Of a DNA stretch of 64,000 nt, positions 1-15,060 are shown piece after piece. Each line of letters begins with the position of its first letter. The first letter of the stretch is position 1. The notes under the pieces were generated by a model that was given only the letters and a program-made list of their open reading frames with translations, did no database searches and was not told where the DNA came from. A program made the position numbers and the translations under genes. Origin of the DNA: Triplophysa rosa (lineage: Eukaryota; Chordata; Actinopteri; Cypriniformes; Nemacheilidae); the NCBI RefSeq assembly GCF_024868665.1, contig NC_079898.1, positions 24,576,735 through 24,640,734 on the forward strand, in the 5' to 3' direction.

Positions 1-343
1 ACTTACTCGTCTGAAGCGTGCCGCTACGTGTTTGCGAATGCTAAAGTCTAATTCGTCTCCCCGGTCCTCGAACACAACAATGGTGCGTGTGTTTGTGGGA
101 CAGCACCGTGTGTTTTGACAAATCTGTTGAATCAAGTCTGTGTTTGGCCTGAGAATTTTGTAATATAATACTTGTTTACAGTCAGCAGGAATCTGCTAAC
201 CTCCAGAATGATGCAACGGAGACACACTTTGCATCACTCAGGTGGTGTGATGGACCATCTAATTATACTGTGATAAATCACTGATTTAACAGGTCTATCT
301 TACACACGTCTGTCTGCAAACCCACACACAACACATAGCTGTC

Positions 344-382
344 TGTGTGTGTGTGTGTGCGCATGTGTGTGTGTGTGTGTGT
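344..382. repeat. (TG)n microsatellite
   Basis: An alternating TG run interrupted by GCGCATG lies in the runx3 intron. It is a simple repeat, likely polymorphic in length. Confidence 0.9.
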
Positions 383-1386
383 ATACAGATTTATATTATG
401 AAGTTGGGCCTACATAAGAGAGAGCGAGCCAGCGCCCTGGGGTGAGTGATAATGTTAAAATTAGACATAACGGTACGTTTGGATTCATCGCACACACCTC
501 TCATAAAACACTTCAGATGTCTTCACAGGTTGCTTTTTGACGTGCTTCATTATGTTCTAAAAAAAATTTGGCCCTCACGGTTATAGTGGATAGAAACTAC
601 ACTCACACATACAAGCCTACAGCAGACACACAGTCTCCGACATTTAAAGCCGCGCTAATGTGTTTTGTCTGCTTCAGGTGTGTGTGACGGCTCTATGAAG
701 AGATAATTCTTCTCCTAATCCACCTGCAGATATGGATACCACACATACCTCGCTCGCTCAAACACACAAACATACACTTCTGATGTTGTATACGTTGCAA
801 ATCTCGCTGTGCAATGCACGGATGAGTTTGGTTGACTCGGTGGTTCATGTTTGCAGCATGTACGGTAAATCGCAGTGTTATGAAGGAATTTGAAAACATT
901 GTTTTTAAACTAAATTTGACGTGGTGAACAATGTTGCATCACAGCCGAACTAGATGTTTTATACGTAGAATCGATTATGTAGAAAAGGACCGATGAGATT
1001 CCACTGTGGGCGGGGCTGCCCAAAACGACACAATGGAAATTAAAGGGTGATATGTTTTTGCAACAGACGCACACGTGATGGTGTATGAGAACTGGTGGGC
1101 GGGGTGTGAAATCTGCCCGGGTGTGTGTCTGCTTGAAAGCAAATGGAAAGATAAACAGCTACCAGCGTGTATAGCGTGTGTGTACAGGTTTGGCAACACT
1201 TGTGAGGACCACATTTTTTTGAATACGTCCTCACAAAATTGTGAGACATCTGAAAAACTGGCCTGTGAAGGCATCGAGTTGGATCTCATCAGTTTGTCAA
1301 ATCACGTTTAACTGTTCTAGTGATGTCAGCAGGTTTGTGCGAGGATAGAAAATGTCATTAGACTGCGATGAAAATCATGGAGGCTT

Positions 1387-1665
1387 ACATTTACATATAC
1401 GCGTATGGCAAACGGTTTTATCCAAAGTGACTGACAGAGCATTGAAGTTGTGCATTCTTACATTATCAAGTTGGCGTTACAAGTTTTAAATGTTTAAATG
1501 TATTTACTTATCTGATAAGTTACAGGAACTCGCCACTGTGCAAAATGTAAAATATTAAGTCCAAATGACTTGAAAAGCCTATTTGATTGTCAAATGTGTG
1601 TTTTCTGGGAATCGAACCCATGACCTTTGTGTGCTCCACCAATTGAAACGTGTGAAACAAACCCA
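1387..1665 (-). mobile_element. tRNA-derived SINE relic with LINE-type 3' tail
   Basis: Read on the minus strand, a tRNA-like head carries a B-box GGTTCGATTCC at 1608-1618, preceded by a GTGGAGCACACAAAGGTCAT-like stretch. About 170 bp further on is a degenerate tail resembling the fish LINE/SINE end GTAAGTCGCTTTGGATAAAA (here GTCACTTTGGATAAAA, 1415-1431). Head, spacing and tail in one orientation argue for a decayed SINE of the type whose 3' end is shared with an L2-like LINE. Boundaries are approximate. Confidence 0.6.
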
Positions 1666-1840
1666 CGTATTGTTGTTTTCTATCAGACGTCGCATTTAGG
1701 TCTGTACACATGTCTCAGAATGTATCTTCGCCCACTGTCACACACACAGACGTGGGAACTGAAATAGAGAAGGCTTGCTAGATTCCAGACTCTAAGGTGT
1801 GATGTGTCATCGCGTCTGACTGATCCAAATACACACACAC

Positions 1841-1993
1841 CTGGTATCTGTGAGGTGCCGGTGGGGCTGTAATGTGTTTGGTGCGGGCGGGCGGTCCCAT
1901 TGCCAGGGTTGATTCTCATCCGTTGGAAGCGTTCGATGTCCCCGAGACGTTCTGAATACTGCTTGTGGGGGTCGTCTGGCTTCATGCGATGAC
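1841..1993 (-). CDS. runx3: runx3 linker exon after the Runt domain (divergent)
   Basis: The acceptor TCTCGCTCCGCAG at 1994-2006 precedes GT CAT CGC. With the last base of the 105-bp exon this gives Arg-Arg-His-Arg, the expected basic run just after the Runt domain (RRHRQK in mammals). The exon continues MKPDDPHKQYSERLGDIERF, then QRMRINPGNGTARPHQ, and ends ...TGTSQIP plus one base before GTGTGT. SERLGDIERFQRMRINPG aligns with the mammalian DRFGDLERLRMRVTPS. It is 153 bp long and phase-compatible at both ends (51 codons). The sequence is clearly more diverged than the Runt exons and lacks the serine-rich half seen in mammalian RUNX3. The rest of the C-terminus lies outside the window. Confidence 0.85.
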
Positions 1994-2899
1994 CTGCGGA
2001 GCGAGAGAAAGATGAGTTCGGTAAAATCATTTGGATAAAGTCTTAGCAGGTAGCATAATGTCTGGCTGAAAATGTCGCCTGGTTAGGTAGCTCGCTTTGG
2101 CCTTTCAGACAGGGTTGCGTACTTGTTAGTTTGCATCAGACGTGACTCACGCAGCGTTTGATGATCCACAGAGGAAATCAGCAACGAAACCCGCTGAGAG
2201 TGTGTGTGGGGGGGTTATCACAGACAATGCGTTGCCATCCCACTTCAGTAGCCATTATAGACACACACCCCATCGCATGTGTGGCCTCTAATGGATGAGT
2301 TTAATGTGACTATCAGTGATGTGTGTGAGGAACATGTGAACATTTTGTGGTTTTTAATGTGGAGTAATGGCTGGATTTGAATATTTCATTCAGATATAGA
2401 AAGGATAGCAGACGCTGTGATATGGATTTTGTGTGTTCTTGCCCTCTCGTTCACCCGAGGGCAATACATCACTCTGCATTTTTTTGTTACCCCCGGGGTA
2501 ATATTTCTATTAGTTTATTGCTCCTTCCATTTGATGCCACTGTGTCTCTCTCTCTATCATGCGATTGAAATGGTAAATTGTCTTTTTTTATAGTTTGTTT
2601 ATGAAGCAAGCACGCGTTCCCATAGGGGGAGAGACTCGCAAATTATTCTCATTAACGTCTCATTATTGTTATTTCTCCTAAACGGCAATAATTAAATGGA
2701 GGTTAATATGGACTTTTGATTAAACGTCTTCTGTCCGTGTCGCATGTTTGTGTGTGCTTCTGTTTCTCCCCCTAAGATCTTTTGTGAACCATTTGAGAAG
2801 CTGATGAAGAGAAGGGGTTATGTGTGAGAAGTGACTTTTTGTGTTTTTTTTATTGTATTTCTGGTATTTTTCAATTGCACTTAATAGCCTTATTATAGC

Positions 2900-3905
2900 T
2901 TAAAGTTTACCCAAAAATAAAAATTCTGTCACGAATTACTCACTCTCGAGTTGACAAATCTGAATAAATGTCTTTGTTTGGTTGAACACAGAGGAAGATA
3001 TTTGGACGAATGCTTGTAAGCAAACAGTTCTTGGAACCCATTGACTACCATAGTAGAGAAAAATACAATAGTAGTCAAAAATGTCCCAGAACTGTTTGCT
3101 GTCCTACATTTTTCCAAATATCTTCTTTTGTGTTCAACAGAACAAAAAAACGTAATTTTTCCTAGCATGGTAGTCAATGGTGGCCAAGAACTCTTTGGTT
3201 ATAAGCATTCTTCCAAATATCTTTCTCTGTGTTCATCAAAACAAAGAAATCGGTCAAAGACGAAAAAGTTTTTAAGCATAAAAACAATAAGTGTAATACT
3301 GCCTTAAATTATTGTTGTTACAAAAATAAAACGTTTTCTGTTTAATTTAATAGCATTTTTGTAATATCATATTTTCATATTTTTAATATCATACATTTTC
3401 CCCTGATTTACAGAATATGCTAAAATGTCATTCAGTGTAACAATCTTGTCAGGCCTATTTACAACAAAAATCACTTTATGACATTAAAAGACTAATTACT
3501 TTCACCCAAATGCTAATTCGTTGTAATTTTCCTTTTTTTTTAAATTTGCCACTATGCTAGATTTTGCCCATTTGTCAATAAGAATTTTTTACTCATTTAA
3601 AGCACAATAAAGTGCAATATGCTCGCTTATTCTTTTATTTATTTTAATATGTGCAAGTCAGAATAAGCATGTTGTTTGTATTTATACATAAATATTGTGT
3701 TACACTGAATGCCAATGTAACATTATTTCATCCAAATTTTGACATTTTATTCTCCAAAAACTTAGTTGAAACCATAAAGTACTTACATTTAATGTGCTTT
3801 CTATGAACATAAAATCTTTCTTTTGATGGGGACATCTGGACACCCATTTATACAGATTTGCAACAACCCTTGAGGTGAGTAAATGATGACAACATTTTTA
3901 TTTTT
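2900..3905 (+). mobile_element. Angel-like fold-back MITE, split by an AT-rich insertion
   Basis: The left part (2900-3250) begins TAAAGTTTACCCAAAAAT and contains the family's central inverted segments around ACTACCATAGTAG. The expected 3' continuation (ATTTATACAGATTTG ... GAGGTGAGTAAATGATGACA) resumes only at about 3846-3905. The roughly 600 bp between is AT-rich and contains its own inverted pair (CATTCAGTGTAACA near 3430, TGTTACACTGAATG near 3698). This suggests a second element inserted into the first. Confidence 0.55.
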
Positions 3906-4167
3906 GCCTTCAATCTGCATTCTGCACTATCAAGTCCATATGTTCGGTGGTTTTAACGTTTCACTGTTTTCACTTTAAGTGGTGCTGGTTTCTCGGTCTG
4001 ATCATTTATCTCCTGTAATGACTATGTTTAAGTAAAGTAACTACAGAGTGCGCAATTCTCATTTTGACAAAAGTAAGACAGACCATAATCTAACCTGTAG
4101 TCCTTCACGTTAGCGCACTCTTAATAATCTTTGCCGTTTTAAAATGATACAGTTAAAATCGTTTGTA

Positions 4168-4215
4168 GCGTGGCCTCTCGTGCATGTGGACGGTTGTGGG
4201 GTCAAACCCCACGTT
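4168..4215 (+). mobile_element. Possible SINE head relic
   Basis: The stretch resembles the head of a tRNA-derived SINE, with a B-box-like GGTCAAACCCC following a GCGTGGCCTCTCGTGCA segment. No tail was identified. This is a weak call from motif order only. Confidence 0.3.
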
Positions 4216-5454
4216 CAGTCACGCTGTCTGAATTATTATGGATGGATGAATATTTCATAGGTAAGGGGCACTTAGACAGGAATGTTGACGTTTTGTGAGA
4301 ATGATATCATAACCACAGGACACACACAGACACACTAATTACAGTGGATCGTCTCTCTTATACGCACACATACACACACCGCGGTCTGGACGGTCAAAAC
4401 ACATGTTGTGGACAGTGCGTATCATGGATGTGTAAAGATAGGACCGTACACTTCCAGACTTTCTGAGGCCCACACTGCTCACTTCACACTCTCATAAGCT
4501 CACGCTACAGATCAACTGACTGATACGCCCTGCTTCCTTCCTTTCGCCTCATTCTCTCTTTCTCAGACCAGCAAAGAAAGAAACATATGTTCCCGTTTGG
4601 ACAGACTGAACACAAGCTCTTTTAGCTCCTGTGTGTGTGTGTTTGAGCAGGCCTGAAACCCGACAGTCGCTGTGGAGGACCAGACGTGTCACGGCGGCCA
4701 CACTGTAAATATTTGTACGGGTGTCTATAAATGGGACTCGTAGGCACTTGATAACATTGTGGAGTTGATCTGCTGGTTTAGGTGAAACGTGCTTTAACTC
4801 GGATGGCCGAAGGTTTTGGAACGGCCTCTGTGTGCGACTGCTGAGAGATAAAGGAATATTTCTGATAGATTGATTGAACCGCTGCCATTTTGCAGTGTTT
4901 GATAATCATATCTTTAAAAAAATGTTTTTTTCCCAGTTGAGAACCAGTTCAGGCCTGAAAACCAGTACCGTTCTAGTTTTTCCTGCAACTGGTGCAGATG
5001 ACAGTTGGTGGATGTGTGTATGTGTGTGAGAATAGGTGGTTGTTCAGGTGTGGAAGTGAGGCCTCAGATGAACGTTTGCTTCCGTAGTAACGAACGCTTC
5101 TACATCTGCTAAGATCACCACACCTGGCTTCCTCTTGCTGTAACCATCCTTCAGTTTCTCCGTCTTATCTGTCTCTCTTTTTCTCCATCTGTTCTCTGTG
5201 TGATGGCAGAAGTCAGTCCAGGGTGTCCAATCCCATCAGCCCAAGACGGGATGCGAGTCTGTGGCGAGTGTAAACGAAAATGCCGAACAGAGCTTCTATT
5301 CACCCCTGAACTTGACACCCTGTTCTTGAGATTTTTTTTACTTTCGTACTTCCCAATATTTATCATCAGCATTCAGAACGAACTGTTAGCCATACCCGAT
5401 ATTAGCAAGTGAACTTTGTATTTAGAAGATGGCTTGTATGTCGTAGTTATGCGT

Positions 5455-5500
5455 AGCTTTGAGAACGGAAAGGTTGTTGGTTCGAATTCTGCAAGAAGCG
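5455..5500 (+). mobile_element. Possible tRNA-derived SINE relic (B-box)
   Basis: GGTTCGAATTC at 5479-5489 is a near-perfect pol III B-box, preceded by GGAAAGGTTGTT as in fish SINE heads. A clear A-box and tail are missing, and no cloverleaf can be drawn, so a functional tRNA is not supported. Confidence 0.35.
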
Positions 5501-6240
5501 AGCTTTTATAGACCGTTTCATCTGACGCACGGGCCTGGCCCGAAGTTAAATTTTGGTCTGAAATTTTACTTTATAAATGAATTAAATATATTCACATTAA
5601 AAGTAATTGTAAAAGTAAAGTTATTGAATCTTTGCGGAGCTTTGCAACGTTTGTTTTCGTTGTTGCCGCTGAAACCATCTACTGTTGATCAGGCCCTTTT
5701 TTGTATTTACATTTGGCGCATTCGTTTTTTCGCATTTGATGTATTGATTGAGCGCAAATCTGCAGACTTCCATTGAACCATGGTAAAACATTTTTAAGAG
5801 TACCATAGTGTTCTTGCTGAAAGCAAAATGAAGTGTCGGCTGTTGTGTCCTTGATCAACACACTCGGGGTTCTTTCTACGGCGTCGTCCTTCTAAAACGT
5901 TCACAGCACCAGTCTATGACTGCATGTGCGGTTACAAAAATTCCCCTGGTCATGCGATGACAAATAAATATTTTCTTCTGTTTGATCCTCGATTCACCTT
6001 TTGCATTCTTTGTGTTTGTCTCCGGGGCAAGTTGGAGCAGGTGAGGTGAATAGCCCATATGAGTGAGACAGAGGCCACTGCTGTCATCTGTGTCTCTGTT
6101 GTTAACATCTTTGTGCTTTTTCTGTTCAGGCCTTGAGTAGAAAAAGCAGGAAAAGAAGAAAGGGCGTAACAGCGCACATGTGTGTTTGTGGCTTTTGTGA
6201 CTTGAGATATGTGTGTGTGCGTTTGTAGCGCGTTAGTATA

Positions 6241-6648
6241 TACACTACCAGGCAAAGGTTTGGACACACCTCGCTGAATGTTTCACATCATCTTAAAAAA
6301 ACCCGAGGGTTAAAAGCTTGAAATAATTTTTGAACAATCATTTATTGAAAACTTTTTTCTTAAATTTAAAAAACAAACGGCATGATTTATTTTTAATGCA
6401 TAATTTGGATTGTATAGTGAAGAACAAGCAGCCAACAATTAAGCAAAGAATGGGAACTTCTTAAAAACAGCCAGGATGCACCATAAAGATGGTTTAAAGA
6501 ATGCCCAGATTGTGCCAAGCTATTTTTTGTCACCACGCACTTCCCCATATTTGTGTCCAAGTTTTCATGACTTTACTTTCATTCTTAAATTGTAAAACAC
6601 TAATAATAAAAAACAAGCAGGTGCGTCCAACCTTCTGATTGATAGTAT
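6241..6648. mobile_element. Internally deleted Tc1-like transposon relic
   Basis: The left end reads TACACTACCAGGCAAAGGTT and the right end, reverse-complemented, reads TATACTATCAATCAGAAGGT. These are diverged inverted repeats of the fish Tc1-like type (CACTACCAGTCAAAAGTTTGG) flanked by TA. The interior near 6495-6520 (AAGAATGCCCAGATTGTGCC) resembles the 3' end of a Tc1 transposase gene. No ORF remains, so this is a dead deletion derivative of about 400 bp. Confidence 0.65.
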
Positions 6649-9417
6649 AGCTGTCGTCGCTGTTGTATGTGTGCATGCACCTGCATTGTGCGTGGTTTGG
6701 CTGGTTTTGGTTGACCTAGTTGCAACTCAAATTGTACGCATCGTAAGCGGAACGCATCTTTAAACGCATATGTGCATCAACAATATCTCTTCCTGAATAC
6801 GTGGCCGCCTATTGAAATTCAAATGCAGCTAAACTCCATTTTGATCTTAAAACTGTTCGAAAGGTTTATTTGAGTGGTAATAAGAGAGGATGTTAGTGAA
6901 ATGATGAGAAAAGCGCAAGGTGTTAAATGGAGGGAACGGCTTTACTGCGCGGCCGCCTACGTGTGTGAACGTATGTGTGTGACAGGATTTGACACAACTG
7001 CAGCTTGCAGGAGTGTGAGAACAGATACATATCTGTGTAAAAGGTTTTGACTTTATGCCGCACGCACATACATGTTTACTGGGCTGTCTAAATGAAGAGG
7101 TTTGAAAGGAGGTTATGTCAGATTTAGTGCACTTCTGGGGACAATTTGTCTGTGAAATATAGCTACTGACGTACACAAAGGCAATTCTGAGTATGGCATT
7201 GCACATACACTTATATTAGCGGATTGTGAAGTTTGTTTTCAGAGTTTTGGTTTTGTATTTAAAAAAAGAGTACATTTATCAAATAATAATTTGTATGATG
7301 CGAATATTTGCAAAATGTTATTAAACTAGTCATTTTAGTGTCTTAGTTTTTATAAACGTTTTAAATTCTGTATGTGTAATATTGAATAAAATGCTAAATG
7401 ACTAAATTTAAATGTAATATTACAGTGACTCAAGATCAATAATTAATTTTTTACAATATGACCCCTTTAAAAATCCAAAACACTGACAGAGAAAAATTCT
7501 CTCTCTCTCTCTGTATTACTGGAAGCCCGGGCACGTCTCGCGTTTTCAATTAGGCTATTTGCAGAATTTTCCTCACTGTTAAAGGTTGTAGAAAAATAAA
7601 CAGATGATTCACTATAATATTCCCGTAACACTCCTCCCTCTGTTCTCTCTCTCTATTCTCTATTCTCTGTGTCTGTCACACTTTTATCATAGACCGTGAG
7701 GTGCGTTTTATTATGTGGCTTTATTCAATTAGTCTTTAAAGCTGCTAATGGGTGAGCGATTCTCAAACACAAGGTGGGCCTGTCCTCTCCCGCAAACGGA
7801 AAAAAGCCTGGAACTCTTTGTGATTGTGTGTCTGGAACCGTCCTGGAGTTGTGCAGACACCCCGCATCTCTCTTATGGGCTTTTGTTGAGTTAATCCCTC
7901 AAAGAAAGTGTAGCACGATGGCCGGGAGGTAAAGTTTAAATGAAAGGATAAAGTCACTGTTTATGTTTTTTTTTAACTCTGTTGTTCTATGTTAGAGAAG
8001 CAATGCGGAGATCTAAATCTGCAGTGCATGCATGACTTTGTCACTCTTATGAATCGTCGGTTCATTTTTCTTAAACCCGTTCCATTCATTTGACGTTTAA
8101 TATTGGCTCCATTCATATGTAGCGTCGGCGGTGACGAAAACTGCCATGGTGACCGTTCGCCGTCAGCGTTTCTTTGAAGAAAGCTTCTCATGAGCCACTG
8201 CTAACATCATTAGTGTGATAATACCACCATTTAAATTGTGCAAAACACACACGGATGCACACACTTGTGAGTCACTCATAGCCAAGAATAACAACAAATT
8301 ACATCTCTTTAATATTTCAGATGTTTTTCCTAGACAGCAAAGGGATTAAGTAGAGAGCCAGTAAAGACCTTTGCTTAAGTCTCCTGCTCCTCAGACCCCA
8401 GTAAAATATTTCTCAATTATTAATAATAATTATATCTCCTCCTTTAGGCTGTATTTACATGTAAATATGAGTGAAGATATGTTGGATATCATAACAATCC
8501 ATTTCAGGAAGCTACGAGTTACACATTTTCATAGTGCAATAAACTTATTTCTAAACGGATCCCTTCCAAGCAATCATTCTGCGCCCTACCAATTATTTAC
8601 ATTAGCATTGACCAACATGGTCTTTAAATCGTATGTTATAGTATTCATATCCATGGGTGCAGCGTGCATTATTTACGAGATGGCACACCTGGCAGGTGTT
8701 CTGTACACACAAACTCGAATGCATGCACGGCGTACACTCCTTTATTGACAGAAAACACCGAGTGATATCTTTGGAAAAATAACACAGCAAATGATATTGT
8801 TAACCGATTTACATACCCTCTACGAAGTGTGTGCTAAAATGCAAATACAGTCGAAAACAATGTTGTAGTTCTGTGTGGGGTCTGTTCCGTCATCAGGTGT
8901 ATGATGTCTCGTCTCTCCCTAAATCCCTGTAACTTCATCTCACGCCGACTCTTCTTAACAAAATATCACACCGAGTGGCATTAGCAAACAAATGACGCCA
9001 GACCTTCTCTTGTATAGTCACGTTCATGTCAAAGCTGTTTTTAGTGGATGTACAAAATCATTTCATTTGATTTATTATATATGGGGTATAAAGCATCTAG
9101 AATGGAATAGAATAGATGTTTTCATCACAATGGGAGTGATCCTGTATTGTACCATCTAGTTGTGCTTTGTGTTTTCAGTTGCTTGTTTTGAAAACTGTAT
9201 TTGGCACAGAGGCATTATACTGCCCCCTGGCATCTAATGTTACTGGATCCAGTTCGTGACCAGCAGTTTTAAGAAACCATACTGGGCATGTCTGGCATCA
9301 GGGCGAGTTTTTAAAGTGTTCTTTTAAATCTTTAATCAATTTCAAAACCTGCGTTTTTAAGCGTGCTTCATTGGAAATAAATGCCACTACATTCAAGGTT
9401 TAAGTTTAGCTTACCTA

Positions 9418-9642
9418 CACTCTTAAAAAAAAGGGTGCTTCAAAATGCCACAGAAGAACCTTTTGGTTCCATAAAGAACCTTTGACATCTAAAGAACCTT
9501 TCTGTTTCTTTGTGACGAAAAAGGTTATAAAAAAGTTAGAAAGAGATGGTTCTTTGACTGAACGGTTCTTCGTGGAACCAAAAATGGTTCTTCGATGGCA
9601 TCGCTGTGAAGAACCTCTTAAGCACCATTATTTTTAAGAGTG
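9418..9642. mobile_element. Fold-back MITE with CACTCTTAAAA ends
   Basis: The element starts CACTCTTAAAAAAAAGGGTG and ends with its inverse (TTATTTTTAAGAGTG). The interior is dense in AAGAACC/GGTTCTT in both orientations, so most of the 225 bp can fold on itself. There is no coding capacity. A second, more diverged copy lies at 20045-20213. Confidence 0.75.
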
Positions 9643-10558
9643 GATCCTGCGTGTTGGTTGAGTGTCATCTCATCTATCTTTACACTTTTGTCACCATGAG
9701 GCTTTTCTCAACGTCACGTTCATTATTGTGAGAGAGCTGTGCTGTTTATTTCTACATGTCGTGTGTGGGGTCTGTCCCGTCCATCAGGTTTATCAACTTC
9801 GTAGGTAAACATTAATAAGGTATTATTCTATTGGCAGCACTATCAAAGTATCGCTTGCACGCCCGCGCAATAACACACACATACAGATGCATGCACACAC
9901 ACGCACACATAACCTAAGACAGCCCGTGCCTGGGGGGAGAGGAGGGTGCGGTTTTTTCATGTGAAATATGCCATCAACACAACATACAGTATCTGACAAA
10001 AGCAGGATACACACACACACGCACACCAGATTGTGAAAATAAACGCAAACAGCGAATAAATATAACAAGGTAAACTCCGCGTTAAGGGGCAATTATGTGA
10101 ATTTGTATTTGTGCCGCATCAGTTTATGTGAATAGGTGAGCAGCGGGATAGAAGGTCTAAACGTCAGTGGGAAAAAATGTCAACTTCAAAGCTTGCGGTG
10201 TCGCGGGCAAGTTGCATACATCAAACATTTCAACTTTTTGTGTGTATTCTTTTGTTTTTAAGCTGAAGCGATGTAGTGTGGCGTTGTATTTTGCGGCCCA
10301 TGTTTGTCATAGGGTCTGAAGTCATGTCACATGTGACCACACCTAAACTGCAACCACTTACACGCATCATTTCACACAACATTGCATCTTATGCCACCGG
10401 TTCATTAGTGATAGTTGAGTGAACATTGGCTACAGGTGAGCCCCAGAACGGCTATGCGACGCAGGAAACAACACTAAAGAGTCATAACACACCGAACAGC
10501 AGACGGCTAACATGACGAACATTACGCGCAGATCAGATGTAACTTCAGTATGATGTAC

Positions 10559-10825
10559 TTAAATGGATAGTTCACCCAAAAATGAAAATTCTGTCATCGT
10601 TTACTAAAGGAAGATATTTGGAAGAATGTCAGTAGCCAAACAGATCTCATCCCCCAATGACTCCCGTTGTATTTATTTTCCCTACTCTGGCAGTAAATGG
10701 GGAATGAGATCTTCCAAATATCTACCTTTGTGTTCAGCAGAACAATATTTTTTAAAGGTTTGAAACAACCTGCGGGTGAGAAAATGATGACAGAATTATC
10801 ATTTTGGGGCGAACTGTACCTTTAA
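10559..10825. mobile_element. Angel-like fold-back MITE, near full length
   Basis: The ends are TTAAATGGATAGTTCACCC and the inverse GGGCGAACTGTACCTTTAA. Internal inverted segments GAAGATATTTGGAAGAATG and CTTCCAAATATCTACC flank a central AATGGGG-type core. This resembles the Angel-type fold-back elements described from zebrafish; the family name is from memory. It is the most complete copy in the window. Confidence 0.75.
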
Positions 10826-11969
10826 GCTGACAGATGCACATCTTCCTTTTCTACTTGCAACTTGCTTTGCTATTGTTAGCTAACGCAGTGACATTCAGAC
10901 ATTATTAAAAATTGCTTACGTGTCTTTTTCGGGGCCGCCTAGCTCTGGAAAGCTCTCTTACGTATTCCTTCTCTCTGTGGTTGAGGGCTGCATTAGCGAT
11001 ATAGATCTGTACCCCTCAGTGCTAGGTTAATTCAGCGGGCTCTAATGCGGTCAGGCACCGCTGACCCCGCTGGCCGGAGAGAGTGCCCGCTTTTATTGAA
11101 CCCTGTGTTTGTGGCTCAGGGACGCACCCTCTCTCTCTCTCTCCCTCCCGAAACGGCTTAATAACACACCGCAGCTGACATCTGAGGTTGGAAACCATCT
11201 CGCTGTTTAATATTAACACACGCTTCGGTGCAGGTGTGCACGCTTTGTGCGCTGACAATACACGCTGACATTGAAACTCACACTTAGGCACCGAAACACA
11301 CTATACTTTTTGGGAAAGCACGCACAAACACTGTATTCCCTGGTATCATCCGCCGATGACTCATGCGCCCTTTAAAGCAGCCAGTGTTCTCAAAATAGTT
11401 CGAATACTCATGGCCCCTGTTCGAATACGGCAGACATAATGTCAAAACCTGCACCGATAGAGCTATGGGATTCATACTTGAACTTTAGCAGTTTAGTGTA
11501 CAAAACTCAACACTTAAAGATGAACTCCAAATCCAGCAGATTATCTAATCTGTTATACTTGGCACACATTCTAAAGACGGCTCAGCCCGGTTTTACAATA
11601 TAAAGAACACGGTATAAAGCAAACACGCAGGAGAGGCCATCTCATTGTGTTTTATCTCTTTAGATCGCTCCCCTCACCTTCAAACAATGTTTCTTGCATT
11701 GTGCGTTTTATTGATATAAATTGGATCGATGAGAAATAATTTTTATAGTTGGCTGCATAGAAACAAAAAGCGTGGTCCCATTCATGAAATACATTACAAT
11801 AGAAGACTTATTTGAATTAGTATAACAACTGTTTAACAACTCTTACGCTGCATCTGTTGTAAACAGTATGTGGTAATCATATATGACAAAAAGCATTGTG
11901 CAAAAATAAGTGGTTACCAAACACAAGCCGCAGACGATAAAACTATTAGTCTAGACCTCGACTATGTCA

Positions 11970-15060
<3,091 letters not shown>

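Larger units (their letters stand above)
1..1840 (-). other. runx3: runx3 intron following the linker exon (partial)
   Basis: No exon is recognised between the window start and the linker exon. The stretch holds a TG microsatellite at 344-382 and a minus-strand SINE relic at about 1387-1665. ORFs at 975-1311 are low-complexity shadows with no family signature. The next expected runx3 exons (PST-rich activation domain) were sought on the minus strand and not found, so this intron probably runs beyond position 1. Confidence 0.6.

Noticed and set aside
9..130. Possible minus-strand exon at the window edge (open frame ending before GTAAGT at 3-8)
   Set aside because: The donor-like GTAAGT is good, but the encoded peptide does not match the expected runx3 C-terminal exons and the upstream acceptor is weak. 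Not enough evidence.
5479..5489. tRNA gene suggested by the B-box GGTTCGAATTC
   Set aside because: No A-box at proper distance and no cloverleaf stems. Treated as a SINE relic.
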